From NCBI GenBank assembly GCA_963666505.2, contig CAXXXL010000003.1:1364001-1428000 (forward strand): a stretch of DNA of 64,000 nucleotides. The letters are read 5' to 3'. Made by a program: the position numbers and the translations under genes. This DNA is from JABGQS01 sp963666505 (lineage in GTDB: Bacteria > Bacillota > Clostridia > Christensenellales > SZUA-584). A model generated the notes under the pieces. It had not been told where the DNA came from. It saw nothing but the letters and a program-made list of their open reading frames with translations, and did not search any database. Of the stretch, positions 54,068 through 62,524 are shown piece after piece; position 1 is the first letter of the stretch, and the number at the start of each line of letters is the position of its first letter.

Positions 54068-56314
54068 ATGCTTAGTGGGAAGTTTTCAAACTGTTATGGG
54101 TTAAAAGATTTTGACATGCAAACAATAGATTTTTCTAGTTGTAATAAGGCAATTATCTATGCCCCTAATGGTGTTATGAAATCATCGTTAGCTAAAGTTT
54201 TTGAAGACATAGCAGATGGTCAAGCTTCTACAGATAGAATTTTTAGCGATGTAGTAACAAGCTATTCAATTTCGCACTACACAAGTCAGTATATTTTTAG
54301 TTCAGCAAATCCATCTGCCCTACCATCTCCTACTGATCGGATTTATGTAGTAAATTCGTTTGCTGATGAATTTGAATTTACAAAAGAAACTGTAAGTACA
54401 CTATTAGCAGATGAAACGACAAGAAATGCATACAATGTTTTGATGGAAGAATTTGGCGGAGAGATTCGACAGATTGAAGGTAAAATTAGAGAATTGTCTG
54501 ATATAACCAAACCTAAAATAAAAGGTCAATTACTATTAGATTTCAACTTAGATTCAACTGCAGATTGGACAGATATATTTGAAGAATTATCAGCTCAAAT
54601 GTCATTGTGCATTATGTACGATTTTCTTGATGATGTTACGTACAGTGAGTTGTTTAATGATAAGGCGCTTGCAATATATAAGAAACCAGAATTCAAAAGG
54701 TCGATAGAAGCGTATATATCAAGCTTAAATTCTTTTTTAAAGGATAATCCAATTCTTACAGAAAGCTTTACTGATAGAAGTGCAGAAGCGTTGGGTAAAG
54801 CGTTTGCAGGGAATAATCTTTTTGATGCGCATCATACAGTTCAACTTAAAGATGGTAAAACTATAATACATAGCGTTGATGAATGGAACAGTATGGTTGA
54901 AGCTCAATTAAAGGAAATCTATGAGAAACCTGAATTGAGCAAGGAATTTATAAAATTAAAGCAATTATTTAGCAAGACAAATGATGCGAGCAAGGTAAGA
55001 GATATAATTATTGCTCATAGAGAAATCATACCATTGCTTGTAGATATTCCAAAATTTAAAAAACAGGTGTGGCTAAACAATTTTAATAAGCTGGACAAAC
55101 CGTTTAATGATTATTCAGTAAAAATAACAAGCTTTACAGAAAGAATTAAGATACTGTATGAGAAAGCTGCAGAGCAATCACAAAGGTGGCAGGAAGTGGT
55201 TTCTGAATTTAATAGACGTTTTCGAGTGCCGTTTAAGGTTATTCTTAATAATAAAGCTAATTTTCTTTTAAAAGATGAAGCTCCCAGCTTGTCATTCGAG
55301 TATTCTAGAGGAAAAGATGATACAGTTCAAACTTCAATACTTGGAAAAAATGATTTAATGATTTCACTGAGTATAGGAGAAAAACGTGCATTATATCTGT
55401 TGTATATTCTTTTTGACCTAGAAAGGATTAGACATCAGGCAATAACAGGTGCGGCAAAATTTTTAATAATTGCTGATGATATTGCTGATTCATTTGATTA
55501 TAAAAACAAATATGCAATTATTGAGTATTTAAGAGATCTATCGAATGACAATGGTATTGACTTATTGATGCTTACCCATAATTTTGATTTCTATAGAACT
55601 GTAAAATTACGGCTGGGAATTTGTCGATCCAATTGCTTAATAGCTCAAAAAACTCCTGATGGAATAATTTCAATGACTACATTTAGATATCAAAAAGATT
55701 TTTTTAAAAATGTTATTATCGACAAAATTAAGAATGTACAACTTGACTCTGATGAAAAGAAGAAACTATTAATAGCGAGCATACCATTTTATCGGAACCT
55801 GAGTGAGTATAGCGGAAAGGATGATGATTATTTAAAACTAACTTGCTTTATGCACTTGAAAACTACACCAATCAACACGGATACGGCAAAACTTTCAGAT
55901 GTATGGGATGTTATAAAACAATATCTTGAAAATGCACCGATGAGTGGAGCTGATGAAGAATATTTTGTTGCATTACAACGAATAGCATCTCAAATAACTA
56001 CAGAATTGACGGATGGAGTATCGCTTGAGAATAAGGTAATTATTGCTATAGCAATCAGACTTTATGCCGAAAAGTTTTTAAAGAGAAAGCTAATAGAGAA
56101 TAGCCAGCCATATGCAGATAGTACCAATAACCAAACTAGAGAGTGGTTTAATCAAGCTAAGCCATATCTTTCGACTGAGGAAATAAACATTATTGAAGAT
56201 GTTAATCTTATTACTCCAGAAAACATACACTTAAATTCATTTATGTATGAACCGATTATTGATATTTCTGATTGGACCTTAAAAGAGCTATACAAGACAA
56301 TATCAGCTTTATAA
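54068..56314 (+). CDS. ABC/SMC-type ATPase, candidate stand-alone defence protein
   Basis: A 748-residue protein with an RloC/PrrC-like ATPase architecture. Walker A is IYAPNGVMKSS (residues 30-40), signature ISLSIGEKRALY near 437, Walker B FLIIADDIADSFDY near 466 (DD instead of DE), H-loop LMLTHNFDF near 500. The region between Walker A and signature is helical and probably includes a coiled coil. The C-terminal ~220 residues match nothing I know. The gene is AT-rich, has its own promoter region and terminator, and sits between the toprim and SSB genes, so it looks like cargo. Other ABC ATPases in defence systems have this build; the function here is inferred. Confidence 0.75.
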   Translation: MLSGKFSNCYGLKDFDMQTIDFSSCNKAIIYAPNGVMKSSLAKVFEDIADGQASTDRIFSDVVTSYSISHYTSQYIFSSANPSALPSPTDRIYVVNSFADEFEFTKETVSTLLADETTRNAYNVLMEEFGGEIRQIEGKIRELSDITKPKIKGQLLLDFNLDSTADWTDIFEELSAQMSLCIMYDFLDDVTYSELFNDKALAIYKKPEFKRSIEAYISSLNSFLKDNPILTESFTDRSAEALGKAFAGNNLFDAHHTVQLKDGKTIIHSVDEWNSMVEAQLKEIYEKPELSKEFIKLKQLFSKTNDASKVRDIIIAHREIIPLLVDIPKFKKQVWLNNFNKLDKPFNDYSVKITSFTERIKILYEKAAEQSQRWQEVVSEFNRRFRVPFKVILNNKANFLLKDEAPSLSFEYSRGKDDTVQTSILGKNDLMISLSIGEKRALYLLYILFDLERIRHQAITGAAKFLIIADDIADSFDYKNKYAIIEYLRDLSNDNGIDLLMLTHNFDFYRTVKLRLGICRSNCLIAQKTPDGIISMTTFRYQKDFFKNVIIDKIKNVQLDSDEKKKLLIASIPFYRNLSEYSGKDDDYLKLTCFMHLKTTPINTDTAKLSDVWDVIKQYLENAPMSGADEEYFVALQRIASQITTELTDGVSLENKVIIAIAIRLYAEKFLKRKLIENSQPYADSTNNQTREWFNQAKPYLSTEEINIIEDVNLITPENIHLNSFMYEPIIDISDWTLKELYKTISAL

Positions 56315-56343
56315 AATGCAATTAACTTTTAAATTATAGTAAT

Positions 56344-56376
56344 AAAAAAGCCTTGTGCATAGAAACAAGGTTTTTT
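56344..56376 (+). terminator. Rho-independent terminator after the ATPase gene
   Basis: CCTTGT (56351-56356) pairs with ACAAGG (56365-56370), flanked by A-runs and a T-run. Confidence 0.8.
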
Positions 56377-56405
56377 GTTATATAAAAGACAGGAGGAGCA
56401 GGAAT

Positions 56406-56804
56406 ATGAAAGTAAAAGAAATCGGGAACCTGACAACAGATCCAAACTACGGTGAGAAAGGAGATGTGAAGTATTGTAATTTCAACATTGCTATCAACAA
56501 TCCATTCAACAAGGACGATACCGAATTTGTAAAGGTATCAGCATTCGGCAAGCAGGCAGAATCATGTAGGGACTATCTGCAGAAAGGCTCTCAGGTATGC
56601 GTCGAAGGCAAGATGAAAGCAGGAGCATACATTGATGGACAGGGAGAAGCACAGGCTACGCTTAATATCAATGCGAGTGAAGTACAATTCCTGAATCGTA
56701 TCAAGCAGCGTGAAGGGCAATCGGAAATTGATAATGCATTGCGTAGTTCCAGCGCAAATAACGCCCGAAATACGCAAAACCAAACCCAAGAGATGACAAG
56801 ATAA
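56406..56804 (+). CDS. ssb: Single-stranded DNA-binding protein
   Basis: A 132-residue OB-fold protein. GNLTTDPNYGEKGDVKYCNFNIAIN-type start, FVKVSAFGKQAE and GSQVCVEGKMKAG match SSB. The C-terminus is Gln/Asn-rich and lacks the DDDIPF tail of chromosomal SSB, as is common for mobile elements. AGGAGGAG precedes the ATG at 56406. It would coat the transferred strand. Confidence 0.88.
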   Translation: MKVKEIGNLTTDPNYGEKGDVKYCNFNIAINNPFNKDDTEFVKVSAFGKQAESCRDYLQKGSQVCVEGKMKAGAYIDGQGEAQATLNINASEVQFLNRIKQREGQSEIDNALRSSSANNARNTQNQTQEMTR

Positions 56805-56810
56805 CTCACT

Positions 56811-56948
56811 GGCACACATAGTGTATGCCTAAGAATACAGATGGCTCCCACTATGTCCGACACTTTTTGAATGCAATTACCACTAACTGCCAATATCGTC
56901 ACCCACAGTGTATACCAGTAATTAATGGAGGCACCCATTGTGTATGAC
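56811..56948. repeat. Four imperfect ~19-bp repeats
   Basis: Copies at 56811-56829, 56843-56861, 56898-56916 and 56930-56948 share a consensus close to GGCACCCA-NN-GTGTATGAC. They lie in a non-coding stretch directly after ssb. Possible binding sites; no match known to me. Confidence 0.4.
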
Positions 56949-57358
56949 AGGGCGGTTTTTTCATGCAATCTGATGAAAAATCTGAGCAAATAATCAATCA
57001 AATATAGTTGAAATACAGCGGATTGTTTTTTCGGTTTGTATGAAATCCATATTTTAAGAACCAATCGATTGGGAACCTGAAAATTCAGGTTATTGTACCA
57101 GACCAACTAAGCATTTGTCAAGAGAAAATCAAAAAAAATAAAATATTAGATGATAATCAGTATCTTTTGCATTTGTCTGGGTTCATCCAGTAAATTATCT
57201 AATATAAAACGCTTAATATCAGAGGAGGCGATAAAAGGCATCGGAAAACAATCATTCTTAAACAAAGTCTCAAAAGTTACGAGTTGAGTTGATTAGTAAG
57301 CTATAGAGAAAAAGCAAAGAAACTAATTAAATACAACAAAATCTAATGCAAAAGCGTA
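56949..57358. other. Gene-free stretch with the IS110 right end
   Basis: About 400 AT-rich bases. A minus-strand open frame spans part of it and ssb but has no start signal and no recognisable product. The left boundary of the IS110 element lies somewhere here. Confidence 0.4.
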
Positions 57359-58642
57359 TTATGCTGCTGGTTTACTTGTAGTAAAACGCATAGATTCACG
57401 GTGTTGTTGCGGCAGCCGTATTTCAAACGGCTTCTGGTGCTTAAGCACAGAGAAGATATAAGAAACCATCTTGCGCATAGCAGCACATCTTGCAACTTTC
57501 GGCGGTTTGGATTCCTTTTTCTTGTTGTAGTATTGAGCGAGTACAGGATTAATTGGATCAACGGTTCTCATAGGATGAACAGCAACATGAGTGCACATAT
57601 CGAGAATAGCTCTAATATGGGATGAACCTCTTTTACTTATCTTGTTACCAGTTGATGTGAATAACCCTGATTGACTTGTGCCGGGATCAAGACCGCAAAA
57701 AGCAACCATTTGCTTAGCTCCCTTAAAGGACGTGAAATCGCCTATTTCAGATAGTATAACGGTTGCAGAGTATCTACCAATGCCAGGTATTGTTGTGAGA
57801 AGCTCTACGTTGTGATTAATAAATTCATTACTTGAAGAAAGATGATCAATCACTTTTTCTAAAGCTTTAATGTTCTCAATGAGAGATTGCAGCATATTAG
57901 CTTGTGCTTTAATGAGGATATCAAAAGAAGGACGATCAATGCATATTTCTATAGCCTGATTGGCGATATCAATGAGCGAAATAGCCTTTTTGAGGCCGTA
58001 TGTGGACTTTTTACCACGTTTTGCACCAATCCCTATAACCTTGCTCAGCTGTCCTCTCTGTACCGATAGAACGTCTTTAGGCGTTGGATATAGGGATAAC
58101 AGTGCTAGAGAAGAGCCGCCGTATATGCGGCTGAAAAGCTTAGCATATCCCGGAAAGGCTTGGTCTAGAAAGGCAGTAAGTTTATTAACATAGCTGCTGC
58201 GAAGCTTAATCAGTTTTCTGCGTTCCCTGCATAAATCTCGTATATCCAGCAACTCAGCACATATGGTTTTGGTGGGGTTTATGCTTTGAAGCCGGTAAAG
58301 CTGAGCAATCTTTAATGCATCTGCCTTGTCATTTTTGACCTTGCGGATTTTGAAGTTATTGATAGCATGAGACTGCATTGGATTTATTACGATCACATCA
58401 TAACCGTTCTTTTTATAGAACTGTTCAAGTAAGCGATGGTAATGTGCTGTGGATTCCATAACAATGACAGGTTTATCATTATAGGTGTGATTCGCTTCTT
58501 CTAAGAAAGTTAGAGACCTCTTCATGCTCGTTATATCGTGATAGATTTTAACACGAGCATAAATGGTATTATCCGGTGCCAAGATGCACATGTCACTAAA
58601 ATATTTACTTACGTCAACACCCGCTACAAGCTTATTATTCAT
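57359..58642 (-). CDS. IS110-family transposase
   Basis: A 427-residue DEDD recombinase, a third distinct IS110 type in the window. AGVDVSKYFSD, VMESTAHYHR and KNDKADALKIAQ give the RuvC-like residues; TIPGIGRYSATV, FCGLDPGTSQSG and ISKRGSSHIRAIL mark the C-terminal half. The ATG at 58642 follows AGGAG. It has inserted between the SSB gene and the mobilisation region. Confidence 0.93.
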   Translation of the reverse strand: MNNKLVAGVDVSKYFSDMCILAPDNTIYARVKIYHDITSMKRSLTFLEEANHTYNDKPVIVMESTAHYHRLLEQFYKKNGYDVIVINPMQSHAINNFKIRKVKNDKADALKIAQLYRLQSINPTKTICAELLDIRDLCRERRKLIKLRSSYVNKLTAFLDQAFPGYAKLFSRIYGGSSLALLSLYPTPKDVLSVQRGQLSKVIGIGAKRGKKSTYGLKKAISLIDIANQAIEICIDRPSFDILIKAQANMLQSLIENIKALEKVIDHLSSSNEFINHNVELLTTIPGIGRYSATVILSEIGDFTSFKGAKQMVAFCGLDPGTSQSGLFTSTGNKISKRGSSHIRAILDMCTHVAVHPMRTVDPINPVLAQYYNKKKESKPPKVARCAAMRKMVSYIFSVLKHQKPFEIRLPQQHRESMRFTTSKPAA

Positions 58643-58786
58643 ATCGACTCCTTTATTTGTTTTGGATGATACTCAGTCATTCTCAATTAGGATCAATATG
58701 CTGGCTTGTTACACGGGTAATCAATAAAACTGAACCCAACCAACTGAATCAATGAGTTCCTATTAGAATGAGTGGAAAGTCTGAAC

Positions 58787-58890
58787 CTAGGGTAATTTCT
58801 AACAAACTGAAAACCCAGCAAGCACGAGTTCCATATCATCATCCTGTGATTCATTATATAACATTGGCTGGGTCAGTCTTATTACCCTAG
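58787..58890 (-). ncRNA. Candidate IS110 bridge RNA (nested hairpin)
   Basis: CTAGGGTAAT (58787-58796) is an exact complement of ATTACCCTAG (58881-58890). Inside it ACCCAGC (58813-58819) pairs exactly with GCTGGGT (58867-58873). Long internal and terminal loops separate the stems, the general form of IS110 bridge RNAs with their target- and donor-binding loops. It lies upstream of the minus-strand transposase, as in IS110-group elements. Guide loops were not identified. Confidence 0.5.
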
Positions 58891-58914
58891 AACTATAGCA
58901 AATACTGTACCGGC

Positions 58915-58990
58915 AAGCACGGCATTTGTATTGACAAATGCCCTCTTGCAATGGAGTTTGCACTCCCTTGTACCCACTTAGCGGCAGCGA
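58915..58990. other. Candidate origin of transfer (oriT)
   Basis: GGCATTTGT-ATTG-ACAAATGCC (58921-58942) is a 9-bp hairpin, followed by a second, GGAGT/ACTCC (58953-58957 and 58962-58966), and CCCTTGTACCC. The block lies 30-100 bases before mobC and the relaxase gene, the usual oriT position in this ICE family. The nick site is not proven. Confidence 0.55.
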
Positions 58991-59021
58991 GGCTGCTTAG
59001 AATAATTAGAAAGGAGCTCCC

Positions 59022-59327
59022 ATGAGAAGCCGAAGCCAGCCATTTACCTTTTATATGAACAAAAAGGAATTAGATCATTTTGATAAACAGGTAAAGCTTT
59101 CAGGATTGACAAAATCAGAATTTCTTCGTCAGCGAATTAAGAATGTTGATATTAAACCCAGACCACCTGATGAATATATCGAGATATATAAACTGCTATC
59201 CAATCTCGCCAATAATATAAACCAAATTGCAAAGCACGCAAATGCCACAGGATATATCGATCCGCAGCAAATGGATGCAGCAGTAATCCTAATCAGAAAA
59301 TGTTGGGAGCGCATAGAAGATTTATAA
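59022..59327 (+). CDS. mobC: MobC-like relaxosome accessory protein
   Basis: A 101-residue protein. The N-terminus (PFTFYMNKKELDHFDKQV, then SEFLRQRIKN) fits a ribbon-helix-helix fold and the C-terminal LSNLANNINQIAKHAN is the MobC signature. It would bind oriT and help the relaxase. AAAGGAG precedes the ATG. The relaxase gene starts at the very next base after its stop. Confidence 0.88.
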   Translation: MRSRSQPFTFYMNKKELDHFDKQVKLSGLTKSEFLRQRIKNVDIKPRPPDEYIEIYKLLSNLANNINQIAKHANATGYIDPQQMDAAVILIRKCWERIEDL

Positions 59328-60812
59328 ATGGCGTATACAAAAATACTGGTTATAAAATCGAGATTGGATGTGCGTGTTAATTATGCGATAAACGAAGAAA
59401 AGACGAGTTTGGATTTTTCACTCCAATATGCTTTGAACGGAGAAAAAACAACAGACGACAAAGTTTTATATGAAAGCACAGTAAACTGCGTAAAGGGCAG
59501 CGCATATCAAAATATGATGAAGGTGAAGAAGCGACATCATAAAGAAGGTGGTGTGTTGGGCTACCATATTATTCAGTCATTTAAGCCGGATGAAGTAACT
59601 CCAGAACAAGCTCATGAAATTGGTGTAGAGTTTGCACGTAAATGCTTTGGCGATAAGTATCAAGCGGTTATCGGAACACATTTGGACAGAGCGCACTATC
59701 ATAATCACATCGTCATCAATTCAGTTTCGCTAATCGACGGAAAGAAATACAGGAATGATTTTAAAGATTATTTTAGAGACATTCGAGGTATTTCGGACGG
59801 TTTGTGCAAACAGTATGGTTTATCAGTAATTAAAGAATATGAATCAGATAAATCACTGACATATATCGAATGGCTTGCCCGACAAGAATTACGAACATCA
59901 TGGCAGACTATAATCCGTGCTGATATCGATGATTGTGTGAAGCTGGCATATAGCTACGGTAACTTTATTACTCTGATGGAGCATAAAGGCTATGGTATTA
60001 AGCAAGGGAAATACATATCTTTTCGCCCATACGGCAAAGAACGTTTCTCGAGAGGATACAAGTTAGGTGAAGAATACAGCCAGGACAATATAAGGAACCG
60101 AATTGAAGGCAAAGACTTAAAGCTGGAATTGAGTGAGGTAAGTAACTACGCAAAACGAAAACAGAACAGCCTATATCCCAGAGGCGAGATAAAAGGAATT
60201 AGAGCACTATATGCCCATTACCTTTACCTCATGGGTTTAGTACAAAAGAACGAGCTGCCTGACAGGGCAGCTTTTGTGTTAAAGGAGGACTTATTGAGAT
60301 TTGAACGGATGACAAAAACATACCAGTTCATAACTGACCGGAATCTCGATACTGTTGAACAAGTGCAAGACTACAAATCTAAATGCTATCAGACAATCGA
60401 AATGTTAAAAGAAGACCAGATGAAAAGTAAAAACATCTCTCGCAAGAAAGAAAAGCTATATAAAGCTCTGACTACTATTAGAATGCTTGAAAAGCCGCAT
60501 CAGCTTTTTCTGGAAGGCTATACAGAGATGAAAAAAGAGCATAACGAATACCTTGGAGCTTTAGAAGTGTTAAAGTCAGCAGGATACAAAACGGAACAAC
60601 AGTTAAATGAACTGGAAAAAGAAAAGAGCGATATTACTAAGGTAATCGCTCGGAACGCAAATCACATACGTCATTTTAGATATGAAATTCGTATGTGTAA
60701 CAACGCACTTGCTGAAAACGAGCAAATTGAAAAGAAAATCCGGAAAGTGGAACAACAGCGAGAAGCAACAAAACATAGAGAGGAGAAACAACATGAGCCA
60801 AGTAAGCGGTGA
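59328..60812 (+). CDS. mobA: Relaxase (MOBP/VirD2-type mobilisation nuclease)
   Basis: A 494-residue relaxase. The histidine motif THLDRAHYHNHIVINS (residues 117-132) is the metal-binding centre, and a catalytic tyrosine is likely in the first 60 residues. The C-terminal half is helical and highly charged, likely coiled coil. It nicks oriT and pilots the strand to the recipient. Its ATG abuts the mobC stop (TAAATG). Its 3' end overlaps the next gene by 20 bases. Confidence 0.9.
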   Translation: MAYTKILVIKSRLDVRVNYAINEEKTSLDFSLQYALNGEKTTDDKVLYESTVNCVKGSAYQNMMKVKKRHHKEGGVLGYHIIQSFKPDEVTPEQAHEIGVEFARKCFGDKYQAVIGTHLDRAHYHNHIVINSVSLIDGKKYRNDFKDYFRDIRGISDGLCKQYGLSVIKEYESDKSLTYIEWLARQELRTSWQTIIRADIDDCVKLAYSYGNFITLMEHKGYGIKQGKYISFRPYGKERFSRGYKLGEEYSQDNIRNRIEGKDLKLELSEVSNYAKRKQNSLYPRGEIKGIRALYAHYLYLMGLVQKNELPDRAAFVLKEDLLRFERMTKTYQFITDRNLDTVEQVQDYKSKCYQTIEMLKEDQMKSKNISRKKEKLYKALTTIRMLEKPHQLFLEGYTEMKKEHNEYLGALEVLKSAGYKTEQQLNELEKEKSDITKVIARNANHIRHFRYEIRMCNNALAENEQIEKKIRKVEQQREATKHREEKQHEPSKR

Positions 60813-62175
60813 TGCCACAGACAGAGTTGTAAAACTTTTGATTGACGGTGTTGAAGTAATGGTCAGGCTGACCGGAAGTGGCGCTAAAAACCTTGCCACT
60901 GCGCTTTATGCCTATTATAACGGCGAGAAAAAGGTTAAAGGTGCAACAAACCTTAATAAGCTATTAAAAAGCGGAAAGGAGCTTCAGATATTCAGGCTTG
61001 CCGAAGAAGACCTAAAAGATTTCAAAGTGCAGGCGACTAAATACGGGGTTCTATTTTCAGCAATAAAAGATACCCGTGCCGATGATGGTTTTGTGGATAT
61101 ATTCATCAAGAAAGAGGATATATCAAAGGTCAATCACGTGCTTGGAAGGATGGATTATAATCAACTTTCGCACGAGCCTGCTAAAGAAGAAAAAACGAAA
61201 GCACAGGAAGAACCAAAAAAAGAAAGTCCGCAGCGGACAAGCTCCAATACGCAAAAATCCAGCTTAAAGCACGAAAGGGGTGATATTCAAAATATCGTAA
61301 AAGAAATCAATAATGGTAATTTTGATAATCTTTCACCGGAGAACTGGAAAGCGTATCTTGTATTTAACAGTCAGCTTTATGCGTATTCTCAGGGTAATAA
61401 GCAGCGTATATTTGAGCAGAATCCGAACGCCTCTGCGGTTATGAGTAAAACTAAATGGCGTGAGCTGGGACGTTATCCGAAACAAGGTGCCAAAGGAATC
61501 CTAATTACCATGCCAGAATATGAAAACGGAAACCGTACCGGAAATTTTATAGATGTTAAAGTATATGATATTTCTGAAACTTATGGCAGGAATATTTCGA
61601 GATCAAGTTATTCTGTGGTTCTTGAAGACAATTCGCCGGAAATGAAATCAGAGATTGAGCGCTTAAAAGTTTCTTCGCCGGTTCCCGTTGAAGTTAAGAG
61701 TGATTTGGAAACGGACAGTTTCTATAGCACGGAAGACAAGAAAATATATATCCGAAATGATATTGCTGACAGCGAAACATATAAAGCATTGTGTAGAGAA
61801 ACTCAGTATGCAAAAGCGCATTCATTGCAAGGAGAAGAATACGACAGAGCCAATACACGCTTTACTGCTGAAAGCGTAGCGTATTCAATGGCAGTTAAGT
61901 ACGGAGTTGATACCAGTGATTTCCGTTTCGATTGTATTCCTGACCCTATTAACGGACTTGATGGCAAAGATGTCGGAGAACTTATTGATACAGCTGTTTC
62001 GGCAGCAAGTACAGAGATCAAAAAAGCGGAAAACAATCTGGAACAGTTTAAATCCAAAGAGAATCCTTCAGTCAAGAAAGATTTAAGCGCCCATAAGCAG
62101 GCGATTGAAAGAAACACTTATAAATCCGGCGAAAAGCAGCGGATGCCCAAAGCAGGCAAAGGAAAGGAGCGGTGA
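60793..62175 (+). CDS. pcfB: PcfB-like protein fused to an ArdC-like domain
   Basis: A 460-residue protein. Residues 1-150 are the DUF3801/PcfB domain (VVKLLIDGVEVMVRLTG, GAKNLATALYAYY), known as a partner of the coupling protein. After a charged linker, residues ~160-290 look like ArdC's single-strand-binding domain (NWKAYLVFNSQLYAYSQGN, GAKGILITMPEYENG), followed by a zincin-like remnant. Domain fusion of coupling factor and anti-restriction module suggests it escorts the strand. The ATG at 60793 follows AGAGGAG. Confidence 0.8.
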   Translation: MSQVSGDATDRVVKLLIDGVEVMVRLTGSGAKNLATALYAYYNGEKKVKGATNLNKLLKSGKELQIFRLAEEDLKDFKVQATKYGVLFSAIKDTRADDGFVDIFIKKEDISKVNHVLGRMDYNQLSHEPAKEEKTKAQEEPKKESPQRTSSNTQKSSLKHERGDIQNIVKEINNGNFDNLSPENWKAYLVFNSQLYAYSQGNKQRIFEQNPNASAVMSKTKWRELGRYPKQGAKGILITMPEYENGNRTGNFIDVKVYDISETYGRNISRSSYSVVLEDNSPEMKSEIERLKVSSPVPVEVKSDLETDSFYSTEDKKIYIRNDIADSETYKALCRETQYAKAHSLQGEEYDRANTRFTAESVAYSMAVKYGVDTSDFRFDCIPDPINGLDGKDVGELIDTAVSAASTEIKKAENNLEQFKSKENPSVKKDLSAHKQAIERNTYKSGEKQRMPKAGKGKER

Positions 62176-62176
62176 T

Positions 62177-62524
62177 ATGGAAGGTCAAATGCAGAAAGCA
62201 GCAATCAAAGATTTATATGGAGAGCGAAAAGAACTCGTCAGGAACCAGCAGGACACAAGTGAGATTGACCGACAAATTGATAATGTTCTAGGTCGGGTAA
62301 CGCTACATAAGAAAAGTGACAAGGTTATCAGCCTTTTTGACGGTGAAACTCAGAACCAGATTTCTAAGGGCGGAAAGTTTGAATCTGAACATGGTGCATT
62401 TACAATTGAAGATATTGATGGGGATTCCAATATAAAAGTCAATGGGAACTGGCATCATAAATTCGAATTTGAACCGGCTACTGTTCTTAGGTATAAGTCG
62501 AATGAAAAGAGTATGGAGCGATGA
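62177..62524 (+). CDS. ICE hypothetical protein
   Basis: A 115-residue soluble protein with a helical N-terminus (KDLYGERKELVRNQQDTSEIDRQIDN-like) and a beta-rich C-terminal half. AAAGGAGCGG precedes the ATG. Its stop overlaps the start of the coupling-protein gene by four bases. Function unknown. Confidence 0.6.
   Translation: MEGQMQKAAIKDLYGERKELVRNQQDTSEIDRQIDNVLGRVTLHKKSDKVISLFDGETQNQISKGGKFESEHGAFTIEDIDGDSNIKVNGNWHHKFEFEPATVLRYKSNEKSMER

Noticed and set aside
56591..57106. 171-codon minus-strand frame across ssb and the gap after it
   Set aside because: No ribosome site, overlaps a clear ssb gene, composition not protein-like.
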